Positions 19,335 to 29,424 of a stretch of 64,000 nt of DNA are shown here, piece by piece. The notes under the pieces are model-generated. The model worked only from the letters and a program-made list of their open reading frames with translations, ran no database searches and was not told the origin of the DNA. The stretch spans positions 15,534,862-15,598,861 of the forward strand of contig NC_081201.1 in NCBI RefSeq assembly GCF_902713425.1. Reading direction: 5' to 3'. The DNA comes from Acipenser ruthenus. Lineage: Eukaryota > Chordata > Actinopteri > Acipenseriformes > Acipenseridae. The stretch's first letter is position 1; the number at the start of each line of letters is the position of its first letter. A program made the translations under genes and the position numbers.

Positions 19335-22292
19335 TTAGTAGCTTATTGATCCCAGAATCTCATCAAGCAGCTTCTTGAAGGATCCCAGGGTGTCAGCTTC
19401 AACAACATTACTGGGGAGTTGGTTCCAGACCCTCACAATTCTCTGTGTAAAAAAGTGCCTCCTATTTTCTGTTCTGAATGCCCCTTTATCTAATCTCCAT
19501 TTATGACCCCTGGTCCTTTTTTCTTTTTTCAAGTCAAAGAAGTCCCCCGGGTTGACATTGTCTATACCTTTTAGGATTTTGAATGTTTGAATCAGATCGC
19601 CGCGTAGTCTTCTTTGTTCAAGACTGAATAGATTCAATTCTTTTAGCCTGTCTGCATACGACATGCCTTTTAAACCCGGGATAATTCTGGTTGCTCTTCT
19701 TTGCACTCTTTCTAGAGCAGCAATATCCTTTTTGTAACGAGGTGACCAGAACTGAACACAATATTCTAGGTGAGGTCTTACTAATGCATTGTAGAGTTTT
19801 AACATTACTTCCCTTGATTTAAATTCAACACTTCTCACAATATATCCAAGCATCTTGTTAGCCTTTTTTATAGCTTCCCCACATTGTCTAGATGGAGACA
19901 TTTCTGAGTCAACATAAACTCCTAGGTCTTTTTCATAGTTCCCTTCTTCAATTTCACTATCTCCCATATGATATTTATAATGAACATTTTTATTGCCCGC
20001 ATGCAATACTTTACACTTTTCTCTATTAAATGTCATTTGCCATGTGTCTGCCCAATTTTGAATGCGGTCTAGATCATTTTGAATGACCTTTGCTGCTTCA
20101 ACAGTGTCTGCCACTCCTCCTATTTTTGTGTCATCTGCAAATTTAACGAGTTTGCTTACTATATCAGAGTCTAAATCATTAATGTAGATTAGGAATAGCA
20201 GAGGACCTAATACTGATCCCTGTGGTACACCACTGGTTACCTCACTCCATTTCGAGGTTTCTCCTCTAATCAGTACTTTCTGTTTTCTACATGTTAACCA
20301 CTCCCTAATCCATGTGCATGCATTTCCTTGAATCCCTACTGCGTTCAGCTTGAGAATTAATCTTTTATGCGGGACTTTGTCAAAAGCTTTCTGGAAATCT
20401 AAATAGACCATGTCGTATGCTTTGCAGTTGTCCATTTTCAATGTTGCATCCTCAAAAAAGTCAAGTAGGTTAGTTAGACATGATCTCCCTTTCCTAAAAC
20501 CATGCTGGCTGTCTCCCAGGATATTGTTACCATATAGGTAATTTTCCATTTTGGATCTTATTATAGTTTCCATAAGTTTACATATAATAGAAGTCAGGCT
20601 TATTGGTCTGTAGTTACCTGGTTCAGTTTTGTCTCCCTTTTTGTGGATCGGTATTACGTTTGCTATTTTCCAGTCTGTCGGTACAACCCCTGTGTCAAGA
20701 GACTGTTGCATGATCTTGGTTAGCGGCTTGTAAATAACTTCTTTCATTTCTTTGAGTACTATTGGGAGGATCTCATCCGGCCCAGGGGATTTGTTTATTT
20801 TAAGAGCTCCTGGTCCCTTTAACACTTCTGCCTCTGTTATGCTAAAGTTATTTAAAACTGGATAGGAACAGGTCGACATGTGGGGCATGTTGTCCGTGTC
20901 CTCCTTTGTAAAAACCTGTGAAAAGTAATCATTTAATATATTTGCTATTTTTTTTTCTTCATCTATGATTTTGCCATTTGTGTCTCTTAGACATTTAACC
21001 TCCTCTTTGAATGTTCTCTTGCTGTTATAATATTGGAAAAACATTTTGGAATTGGTTTTAGCCCCCTTAGCAATATTGCTTTCTATCTCTCTCTTGGCCT
21101 TTCTAACTTCCTTTTTGACTTGTGTTTGCAGTTCCAAGTACTCTTTCTGTGTGCTTTGTTTTTGGTCCCTTTTAAACGCTCTGTAAAGTGCCTTTTTTCG
21201 CTGAATATTTCTTTTAATTGATCTATTAAACCATTTTGGCCATTTTGTTTTAGATTTAGATTTGTCTACTTTTGGGATGTAATTGTTTTGTGCCTCTAGT
21301 ACTACATTTTTAAAAAACAGCCACCCTTTTTCTGTGGATGTTTTCTCTATTTTACTCCAATCTACTTCTGTTAGTCTCTGTTTCATACCTTCATAGTTTG
21401 CTTTTCTAAAATTGTAAACCTTAGCTTTAGTCATTACTTTTGGGGTTTTAAAAAATATTTCAAATATTTCAAAATATTTCAAGTTTGCCAATGGCTCTCT
21501 GACCTCTGTTTTAGTTATTCTGTCTTCATTATTTGAAAAGACTAAATCAAGGCATGCCTCCCCTCTAGTCGGTGCCTTGACAAATTGCGTTAGGAAGCAG
21601 TCATTTGTCATTTCCACCATTTCAATTTCGTCCGTCGTGCCCCCCATTGGGTTTTCCCATTTTATATGGGGGAAGTTGAAATCCCCCATTAGTATGGCTT
21701 CTCCTTTTCTACACGCATTTCGAATGTCATTGTACAACAGATTATTTTGCTCAGCGTCTGAATTTGGCGGTCTATAGCATGCTCCTATTATTATGCCCTT
21801 TGAATTTGTGTCCATTATTCTGACCCATATTGATTCTGCATTGTTTTCTTTGTCCTGATTTAACACCTGGGCTTCAAGGCTATTTCTTATGTATAGCGCT
21901 ACCCCTCCGCCTCTTCTGTCCTGCCTGTCTTTCCTATACAGTGTGTACCCACTAATATTATATTCGTCTCCATCACTCTCAGACAACCAAGTTTCTGTAA
22001 CACCTATCACATCGTAGTTACTTGTTAGTGCAGTAGCTTCAAGTTCTAACATTTTGTTTCTGAGACTTCTAGCATTAAGATAAATACATTTAATAGTGGT
22101 CTTACCTGAGTTGTTGCCCTTGTTTTGATGTAGTCTCCCTTCTGTTTTTTTGTTTTCTCCCCCCTTCCTTTCTAGTTTAAATGCTTCTGTACCGCCTGAA
22201 GGATCCTTTCTCCGAGTAGATTGGTTCCCTTTCTGTTTAAGTGCAGTCCGTCCCACCTGTATAGATAGTCCTTGTTGTAGAAAGTGCTCCAA
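19335..22292 (-). CDS. CR1 ORF2: endonuclease/reverse transcriptase, open but endonuclease motif altered
   Basis: 985-codon open frame. Endonuclease motifs: YLNARSLRNK, TETWL, ACYRPPNSD and MGDFNFPHI. The expected SDH block after EPLAN is replaced by LKYFEIFEIFF, encoded by a TATTTCAAA-like repeat at ~21450-21482, so nicking activity is doubtful. RT: GNYRPISL, YLDFQKAFDKVPH, GVPQGSVLGPLLF and VKFADDTK. The C-terminus is typical of CR1 (RIVRVWNQLPSNVV). The frame opens at a TTG inside ORF1; the first in-frame ATG (22052) lies after the first endonuclease motif, so initiation is unclear. It overlaps ORF1 by 121 bp. Confidence 0.88.
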   Translation of the reverse strand: MEHFLQQGLSIQVGRTALKQKGNQSTRRKDPSGGTEAFKLERKGGENKKTEGRLHQNKGNNSGKTTIKCIYLNARSLRNKMLELEATALTSNYDVIGVTETWLSESDGDEYNISGYTLYRKDRQDRRGGGVALYIRNSLEAQVLNQDKENNAESIWVRIMDTNSKGIIIGACYRPPNSDAEQNNLLYNDIRNACRKGEAILMGDFNFPHIKWENPMGGTTDEIEMVEMTNDCFLTQFVKAPTRGEACLDLVFSNNEDRITKTEVREPLANLKYFEIFEIFFKTPKVMTKAKVYNFRKANYEGMKQRLTEVDWSKIEKTSTEKGWLFFKNVVLEAQNNYIPKVDKSKSKTKWPKWFNRSIKRNIQRKKALYRAFKRDQKQSTQKEYLELQTQVKKEVRKAKREIESNIAKGAKTNSKMFFQYYNSKRTFKEEVKCLRDTNGKIIDEEKKIANILNDYFSQVFTKEDTDNMPHMSTCSYPVLNNFSITEAEVLKGPGALKINKSPGPDEILPIVLKEMKEVIYKPLTKIMQQSLDTGVVPTDWKIANVIPIHKKGDKTEPGNYRPISLTSIICKLMETIIRSKMENYLYGNNILGDSQHGFRKGRSCLTNLLDFFEDATLKMDNCKAYDMVYLDFQKAFDKVPHKRLILKLNAVGIQGNACTWIREWLTCRKQKVLIRGETSKWSEVTSGVPQGSVLGPLLFLIYINDLDSDIVSKLVKFADDTKIGGVADTVEAAKVIQNDLDRIQNWADTWQMTFNREKCKVLHAGNKNVHYKYHMGDSEIEEGNYEKDLGVYVDSEMSPSRQCGEAIKKANKMLGYIVRSVEFKSREVMLKLYNALVRPHLEYCVQFWSPRYKKDIAALERVQRRATRIIPGLKGMSYADRLKELNLFSLEQRRLRGDLIQTFKILKGIDNVNPGDFFDLKKEKRTRGHKWRLDKGAFRTENRRHFFTQRIVRVWNQLPSNVVEADTLGSFKKLLDEILGSISY

Positions 22293-23119
22293 TGTTCAAG
22301 AAAGGTGAAGCCTTCCTGTGTGCACCACGATTTCAGCCATGCATTTTGATTTTGTATTTCCAGCTGTCCATATGGTCCTTTGCAAGGCGCCGGCAGTATC
22401 CCAGAAAATACCACAGTTTTGGTCTTGTCTTTTAATTTCCTTCCTAGCTCTCTGAATTTGTTTTGCAGGGATCTTGGTCTGTCTCTTCCAATGTTGTTTG
22501 TACCAATGTGGACGACTACTACCGGGTCATCTCCTGTTCGTTCTAGGAGCCTGTCCACGTTCTCAGTGATGTGCTTGACAGAGGCTCCTGGAAGGCAGCA
22601 CACTGTTGTAGTAAGGGGGTCCAAACTGCGAACTGAACTTGCTGTGTTTCTCAGTATGGAGTCCCCAACAATCATGACCTCCCTTCTTTTTGCTGGCTGG
22701 TCAGCACTGTTTATAGGGTCCTGGGTGTTGTTTCTTTCATTCTCTTGATGTTGGTTTTGGTCATCTAAATGTTGAAGTGGCTCAAATGTGTTGGATGTCT
22801 GGATTTCTGGTGGTTGTGTTTGACGAAGTTTCTTTTTTTCCCTGCTTCTGCCTATCTGAACCCAGCTGTTTCGACTCTCTTCCATCTCCCTGGTGGCTTT
22901 CAGTCTGCTAGGGGTGCAGACTTCCATGAATTGTGGGTGTGTCAGCTCCTCAAGCTCCTGTTGCTGTCTCATTTCCTCCAGCTCCTTTTCTAGCAGGCTT
23001 AATCGCTGAAGCAAGTCCTGGATGGTGCGGCACTTTACACAAACTTGGTTGAGCTCTGTTGGGTTTTCTCGGATTTCCCACATCATGCAGTTGTCACAGA
23101 TTACTGGCTTGAAGACCAT
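22172..23119 (-). CDS. CR1 ORF1: zinc-finger-like and SGNH esterase protein, 315 aa
   Basis: Start chosen at the ATG at 23119 (MVFKPVICDNC); the frame extends upstream only through non-ATG codons. Residues ~8-32 hold a Cys cluster (CDNCMMW...CVKCRTI), then a Leu/Glu-rich coiled coil (RLSLLEKELEEMRQQQ). The second half is the CR1 ORF1 esterase: VGDSILRN with the nucleophile Ser, HIGTNNIGRDR, and a C-terminal DGLHLNRKG carrying the Asp-His pair. The frame is intact. Esterase ORF1 proteins are known from CR1 and L2 elements; their exact role in retrotransposition is not settled. Confidence 0.9.
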   Translation of the reverse strand: MVFKPVICDNCMMWEIRENPTELNQVCVKCRTIQDLLQRLSLLEKELEEMRQQQELEELTHPQFMEVCTPSRLKATREMEESRNSWVQIGRSREKKKLRQTQPPEIQTSNTFEPLQHLDDQNQHQENERNNTQDPINSADQPAKRREVMIVGDSILRNTASSVRSLDPLTTTVCCLPGASVKHITENVDRLLERTGDDPVVVVHIGTNNIGRDRPRSLQNKFRELGRKLKDKTKTVVFSGILPAPCKGPYGQLEIQNQNAWLKSWCTQEGFTFLEHWSTFYNKDYLYRWDGLHLNRKGTNLLGERILQAVQKHLN

Positions 23120-23490
23120 TTTTTTTTTGTTTAGTGTAGCTTCTGCAGCTGTCAACCTGCTTTCAAACTGCTTCTAACTGCGCTGTACTTGTCCACGACT
23201 GTACTTCTCCCACGATGTTGCTTCCACACGCTGTCGCTTGGAAGACTGCCTGCCTTTTGTTTGTTTGTGTTTGTGCTGCGTGCTCTGCTCCTCCCCCGTG
23301 TCCCAGAACGCCGCGGGATTTGAATCAGCTGCTCCGAGTTTCAGCTGATCAGAAAAATACACGCAGCTGCAAGGCTTTAAGCTGCAATGTTTTCTGATTA
23401 AAGCAACTCCAGATTTAAAGATGTAATTCCTCCTTTCTGCTTCTAACTGCGCTGTACTTGTCCACGACTGTACTTCTCCCACGATGTCGC
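23120..23490 (-). repeat. CR1 5' UTR with a repeated 51-bp block
   Basis: The sequence at 23168-23218 (CTGCTTCTAACTGCGCTGTA onward, to CACGATGT) recurs almost exactly at 23437-23487, 269 bp away. This looks like tandem promoter monomers at the 5' end; the outer copy is cut at the junction with K3. Confidence 0.8.
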
Positions 23491-26400
23491 TTTGTGCCAG
23501 TCGTTTTGTGTCACTTCTTGACATGTCTTTGCCCTTTAAAACTAATAAGCATTGTGCTTTCCACAATGCATATTTAAAACAACTGAGTAAAATCAAAGTT
23601 ATCCATTTCTTCTCCTCTATCTCTTGTATCTTCACCCCGAACACCACAACATGGCTGTTCAGGGCCTTCAGACTCGTGTGCTTTCCAAACAGCTCGCTGC
23701 TCTCCTGCCACACAACCTTCCCACAGCAGATGATAAGCCCACTCTTCTGCCCCTCAGCCTGACCTTGGGCACCTAGGGGACTTCACCAGGGACCTCCGGT
23801 ACATCGTCATCCTTACCGGCAGAATATCGTGTGCCACCTGCCATACCAGATCTTTTTGTGGGTTCAGTAGACTCGGGTGGGACACATCCTTCCAAAGCCT
23901 CCTTACCACATCATGAGGGACCCATCTCACTGGGCATATTTCAGCTCTGCTAAGAACAATTTTTAAAACAGTTTTATATTCCTTTAAAATGCTTGTTTCA
24001 ATTGTACAAATCTCCATAGTTTATTAAAAACTTCTTAATACCATTATAAAAAAAGGAGCTTCCCACGCTACTGGCTGTGTTAAAACTGGCTTGTACATCT
24101 TTAACCTCTTAAAATGCCCCCCAGATAAAAGCGGACAAAACAAGAGGTCTTATTCTTTTTAAATAAACACAAATCCAAATGCATACATACAAATTTCAGC
24201 TATAAAATCAAATTTAGGTCAGGCATACCTATCCCGCCAAACTCCTTCCCTTTGTACAAGACCGTTCGCTTAGCTCTCTCGCACTTTGACCTCCAAAAAA
24301 AAATACATCACTTTTCTTATTAATAACAAGAGTACATTTCTTGGAGGAGGGAAAACCACACTCACATACAATAACACAGGAACAATTACCGCCTTCAACA
24401 CCAACACCCTCCCTTGCAAAGTTAGCTCACTCATTCCCCACAGTCCAATTTTCTGTGACACCTTTCCCATCACATCCTCCCAGTTCTTTACTCCCGACCC
24501 CAAGCAATCAAATTTAACCCCTAGAATCTTAATAAAATCCTTTTTGAAGCAGAGACCTACCTGAGGAGGCTCTTCCCACTTGCCATACAACATGCACTCA
24601 CTCTTCTGTACATTTAGCTTGGATCCGGAGGCCTGGCAGAAGCTCTCTTTATGCTGTAGGACCCGTCTGACAGAGAGCTCATCGGTGCAGGACACAGTAA
24701 CATCGTCCATGTACATCATGCACTTATTCCGCAATCCACCGCCACCAGGGATATGCACCCCGTCTATCAGCCGGTCTGCCCTAATCAAATTACCCAAGGG
24801 TTCAATGCAACATATAAACAGCAAGGGAGAAAGTGGACAGCCCTGCCTCACTCCACTTTTGATTCTCACTACCTCGGTCAATTCACCGTTTATTATCACC
24901 CTACTTCCAATATCTTCGTATAAACACTTTATCCAGTTGATGAAGGAGTGTGGAAAACCCATCTTCCCTAACACCATGAACATATAATCATGAGCAATCC
25001 TATCATATGCTTTCTCCAGGTCCAGGTTCAAAATACATAACTTATTCATACGCTCCTTCATAAACTGGATTGTATCCCGCATCAAAATTAGGCTGTCCAC
25101 AATCTTCCTCCCTGGTACCGCACACACCTGGTCGGGATGGACTACAGAACCGATGACACTCCGTAACCGTAATGTTATCACCTTTGCCCACAACTTATAA
25201 TCCACATTCTGCAAAGACACAGGCCTCCAGTTTTTAAGCTCCTCTCTCTCCCCCTTCTTGTACAGAAGAGTAATAATTCCAACTCTAAAAGACCAAGGCA
25301 TTTTATCAGAATTCACAATACACCTTAAAACTTCAAACAAATCCTTTTTAATCACCTCCCAAAAACTTGAATAAAACTCTATTGGTAACCCATCATTACC
25401 AGGGGTTTTATTTAACTTAAAACTTTTCATGGCCACGGTCAACTCCTCCTCCGACAGGTCTCTTGCCAATCCTTCACAATCCTCCAAACACACCACCCTC
25501 TCCACCCCCTCTAAGATCCTCTTCACCTCCCCCTCATCTATCCCCTTTCGCTCATACAATTCACTATAAAACGTCTCAGCAATCTTCTTCACTTCTTCAG
25601 TTCCTTTTTTTAGAACCTCCTCCCCATCCTTCAACCCCTCAAAACACTTATCCTTCCCCAACACTTTTTTGAAAAAGAATCTAGTACATTTTTCATTCTT
25701 CTCCACATATTCCACTCTGCTCTTAAAAATGATAGATTTAGTTCTCTCCTCAAAAACTTCCCTCAGGCTATCCTTAACCTCCTTTAATCTCCTCGGCACA
25801 TTCAAACCCCTCTCTCCCCAACCTGTATAAGCTCTGCAATCTCTTTGTAATTTAACCTGCAGCCTTCTACTTCGTTCAGCCTTCTTTCTCCCCTCCTGTA
25901 TAAAAAAGGACTTAACATTCCCCTTCATCCATTCCCACCAATCTACTATACTGCTAAAGAAAACCTTTAAAGTTTGCCAACCCTCATACTTCCTTAAAAA
26001 CTCTTTCCTTATTCTTTCATCTTCTAATAATTGAACATTTAATTTCCATACCCCTTTCCCCACTGAAACCATACTTTTAAATTCTAACCTGCAACTTAAC
26101 ATCAAATGATCAGAGAAAAAAACAGGGACTAAACTAAACTTTACACACTTCAGATCCTTAGAAAAGAATATAAAGTCAATCCTTGAACGAAATTTATTAT
26201 TTGCACTGGCCCATGTAAACCCTTTCTCAGCTGGGTTAGCAGCTTTAAACCCATCTATTAAACTGAAATCCTTTAAAGTTTCTTTTATCAAGTTTGAAGT
26301 TTTGTCTAGTTTACAGTCCTTTCCCGGCTCTCTGTCACTACAATTTAACACTGTATTAAATCCCCTGCTAAAATAATTGATCTAGTAGATAAAAGCTCTG

Positions 26401-26833
26401 ATCTTAACACATTTAACAATTCCCCTCGCTCATTTTTATCTGCAGGCGCATACACGTTAAATAAATTAAACTCCTTGTCTAAAAAGGAGAAACTCATTGA
26501 TATCGCTCTGCCATCTACTAACACTGTCTTCCTCTTTACTCTAATATTCCTGTTCTTTATCAAAATCCCCACTCCATCATTCCTGTTTTCATTCGATCCT
26601 GACCACATTGTTTCCCCACAACCCCACCTCTCTTCTAATTTTTTCAAGTTCACATTAAAAGGAATACCACACTCTTGTACACACACAATATCAGCCTCCA
26701 CACTTTTCAAATAGTCCAAAACAGCCACACTACGCACATCACCATACACACTTCTAACATTTATAGAAATGACACTGAAAGCTATAACTATGAAATAAAT
26801 AAAGTACCAGACAGCCATCATACCACATTGAAA

Positions 26834-28237
26834 CTAGAAACCTTTCTTCATTTCGGTTGTCCTCACCAGATTCTCATCAGCCCCGCCCTCTAAGAAACGG
26901 TCTGACCCCGGGCTTCGGTCCGCTAATGCTCCATACTGGTTTGTGCAGAGAATTGGAGAGGAACCAGGAGAAGAGACCACCACCCCTTGCTTCTCCCTTC
27001 CCCCACCCTCTACACCCTCCTCATCCTCATCCTGAGACTCTTTCCCACCACCCTTTTTATTTCTAGATACAACCACTGTATAAGGTTCTTCAGTTTTTCT
27101 CTTTTCTTTCCTCATCTCTTGCTCCATTTGTTCTTCCTCACTCACACTAGGCTCTTCCTCAGCCCTTCCTGCAATGGATTCTGGGCCACTTTCCTCTTCC
27201 AAATCAGTTTCTAGTACCACCCCACCACTCATTCCTTCCCCAGCACTCTCCTCCCCCTCCTCATCCTGCACACACCCCACCACACCCTTCTCTTTCCCAT
27301 CACATCCTACTCCACCCTTCTCCTCCACCAAACCCACTCCACCATCTTGTTTCAGTGCCTCACCCTCACCTCCATTTTGAAATTCCTCTCCACTGTCCTT
27401 CAACTCCACATCCAAATTCACAACCACCTGATTGTTTTTCTCCAATTCCCGCTCCTCAAACTCTTCTTGTCGTCTTTTATCCTCCTCTCTGTCTCTCCTT
27501 GTTTTATTCGCATAAGAACAGGGACAATTGGCAAACACATGATCCTCCGCTCCACACAAATTGCACACTCTCTTCTCTTTGCACTCCTCTGCCACATGTC
27601 CCACCTTCCTGCATTTCTTACACACTACCTCCTCACAATTCATAGCAGTATGTCCCTCCTTTCCACAATTTCTACACAACATAGGCTGTCCAAAATAGTG
27701 TACAAATCCTCTATCCCCTCCTAACCGAATATATGCTGGGATATGAGCCAAACCATTATACCCATTAGGATTCCTCCATAACCTACACAATACTTTCCAT
27801 GTCCCAGTCGCTACCCCATCCCCATCAGTCCCCATAACAGGAGCTCTCAAAACATAACAATACTTTGTCAACCAAGTCCTAATATCTTCTGCTCTCACCC
27901 CTTCATTAAACATACGCACAATTATCATTTTCACATCAATTTTACTCAGCACTTCAATATCAAAAATTCTACTTTTCCAATTTCTTTTTTTCTCCCAATC
28001 CGCTAACAACCTTCTTAATCCACTCTCAAACTTAAAACTAACTTCCTAAGAATTACTGTCTGGAAGCTCAATCAACATGTTCAGCTCTCTAGGACTAACT
28101 CCAAACTCCTTCTGTATTACCTGCCTACTGAAATGTATCCTAGAAAAGCGAACTTTTCCTTCACCCTTAGTGAACTCCTGTTTCAGGCTAAACCTTACAC
28201 AGTTCACCCTCCTCGTCCCAAACTGTGCACCCACCAT
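26834..28237 (-). pseudogene. K3 ORF1 (three CCHC knuckles), one in-frame stop
   Basis: Starts MVGAQFGTRRVNCVRF. One TAA after PDSNS (28046-28048) breaks the frame; the same frame continues EVSFKFESGLRR and is open to 26834. Knuckles: CRNCGKEGHTAMNC, CKKCRKVGHVAEEC and CNLCGAEDHVFANC. The tail is Glu-rich (KEDSGEEFQNGGEGE-like) and ends TTEMKKGF. A single nonsense change makes this one of the better preserved K ORF1s. Confidence 0.88.
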
Positions 28238-28470
28238 ACTACACTAACCCTCAAAAAAAAACAAATTAAAGAAAGAAACTAAACAAAACAAAAACACTAA
28301 CCTCAGGAGCGCCCCCTAAGGGACCTCCCGACCTCGCCTCCAGAAAAAAAAACTGGCTTCTCCTTTCCTTCAACTCCTCTTCCTCCAAAAAGAAAACAGC
28401 TCTGGGATATCTGAAAGAGAAAAAAAAAACTACAATTAATATTACTTAACCACCGATACCGATCGCAACC
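28238..28470 (-). other. K3 5' UTR
   Basis: 233 bp from the U2 junction to the ORF1 ATG, T-rich with a GGGGGCGCTCC block. Layout is the same as in K1 and K2. No recognised regulatory motif. Confidence 0.6.
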
Positions 28471-28501
28471 CTTGATCTAAGCCAAGAGGCCGAGAAGCGA
28501 T
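28471..28501 (-). pseudogene. RNU2: U2 snRNA 5' fragment (nt 1-31), interrupted by K3
   Basis: ATCGCTTCTCGGCC then TCTTGGCTTAGATCAAG. The UCUU loop variant is present. Ends at the K3 start. Confidence 0.92.
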
Positions 28502-28672
28502 GCCCACAATGGTTTTGACCAAACGCCCCGGGCGCGGCCGCCGGAGCTGCCGGGGTACTCGCTTCGTGGACTGAGGGGGAAAAAGAAAAAAAAAGAACAA
28601 GAAAAAAAAGGTGCCAGGCTCTAATTATTAACACGGCCGCCGCTGCTGTGCTCGTTCTGCTTTTAAACCCAT
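28502..28672 (-). other. U5-U2 spacer with U5 3' box
   Basis: GTTTAAAAGCAGA follows the U5 3' end by a few bases. GC-rich block near U2, A/T-rich middle. Nothing coding. Confidence 0.65.
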
Positions 28673-28757
28673 GTCGAGCCCCACCCCGAGGGGCAGGGCT
28701 AGCCAAAAATTGCATTGAACTCATAAATGCTCCTCTCCACGGAAATCTTTAGTAAAA
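28673..28757 (-). pseudogene. RNU5: U5 snRNA 3' part, interrupted by A3
   Basis: TTTTACTAAAGATTTCCGTG to the Sm site AATTTTTGG and the hairpin GCCCTGCCCC/GGGGTGGGGC. Pairs with the 5' arm at 35522-35557 around A3. Confidence 0.92.
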
Positions 28758-29424
28758 TACTCTTTTATTGAGATTTTACCATTTTTTTACATTTACACCC
28801 ATTCGTTTTTTTTCATTCATTATACATTTCTTTTAAAGATGACATTCATGCATACAGACATACATTTTGTTTTAAAAGCATTTAAAATACATTTAAAAAC
28901 ACCAAGACAATTGTGCTTTGTACAAGGTTAAAACAGACACAGATTAAAATCAACATGAAAAAAACCTGTGCTGCTTTAAAAGTGACTGGAAAAAAAGAAC
29001 CATCTATAAAAAATCAGTGCTTGTGAGGGCCGGGGAGTGCTCTCTAAAAAAGTTCAAAAGTGAACATAAAACAAAACAATAAAACTATAGAACTAAAACA
29101 GGGACAGGGGAAAAGGGACAGTGTATAAAACAGTGAGTTAAAATTCTAAAATTTTAAAACACTTAAAATGTAACTTTTAATAGTTAACATTAAAAATCTT
29201 TTAGATACATAAAACAAACAAAACAAAATCAAATAAAACATTCAAAATAAATCAAATCAAAGTCCATAAAACTGAAACAAAAAGACTACATAAAACCAGG
29301 GCACCGTTCAAAAAACGGTCATGCCAGCTAAAAAGGGCGGAATGCTGGCATGACAAAATAAATAAAAGGCTTAACGGTGCCCCGTAGTCCTGCTCCTAGG
29401 AGCTAGCGGTTCCAGTTTTTTCCT

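Larger units (their letters stand above)
19264..23490 (-). mobile_element. CR1 LINE, near full length, inserted in K3 ORF2
   Basis: A 4.2 kb non-LTR element of the CR1 clade: 5' UTR with a repeated block, ORF1 with an SGNH esterase domain, ORF2 with endonuclease and RT, and a 3' end made of ATGTTCTT repeats (minus strand) typical of CR1 octamer tails. K3 ORF2 sequence resumes on both sides. No target-site duplication is evident, as is usual for CR1. It is younger than K3. Confidence 0.92.
19189..26821 (-). pseudogene. K3 ORF2 (endonuclease/RT), frameshifted and split by CR1
   Basis: Starts MMAVWYFIYF, then ISINVRSVYG, CVQECGI and FNVYAPADKNER. A frameshift near 26350 interrupts the GDFN motif. 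The next frame (24270-26351) has SRIDFIFF, FFSDHLML, RT NWRPVSLQN, NLDLEKAYDRIAHDYM, GVRQGCPLSPLLF and MYMDDVTVSC. After further frame changes (23754-24017, 23490-23713) the coding is broken by CR1 at about LAQ; the last ~25 codons (GYYFRDVRAKGAEYARD) resume at 19262 and stop at 19189. ORF2 begins 12 nt after ORF1. Confidence 0.87.
18940..28470 (-). mobile_element. K3: Keno-like U2-inserted LINE, split by a CR1 insertion
   Basis: About 5.3 kb of its own sequence plus 4.2 kb of CR1. It starts GGTTGCGATCGGTATC right after U2 nt 31 and ends in A-rich sequence at U2 nt ~38. Parts: 5' UTR 28238-28470, ORF1 26834-28237, ORF2 19189-26821 (interrupted), 3' UTR 18940-19188. It shares its 5' end and ORF1 type with K1 and K2. 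Confidence 0.9.
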
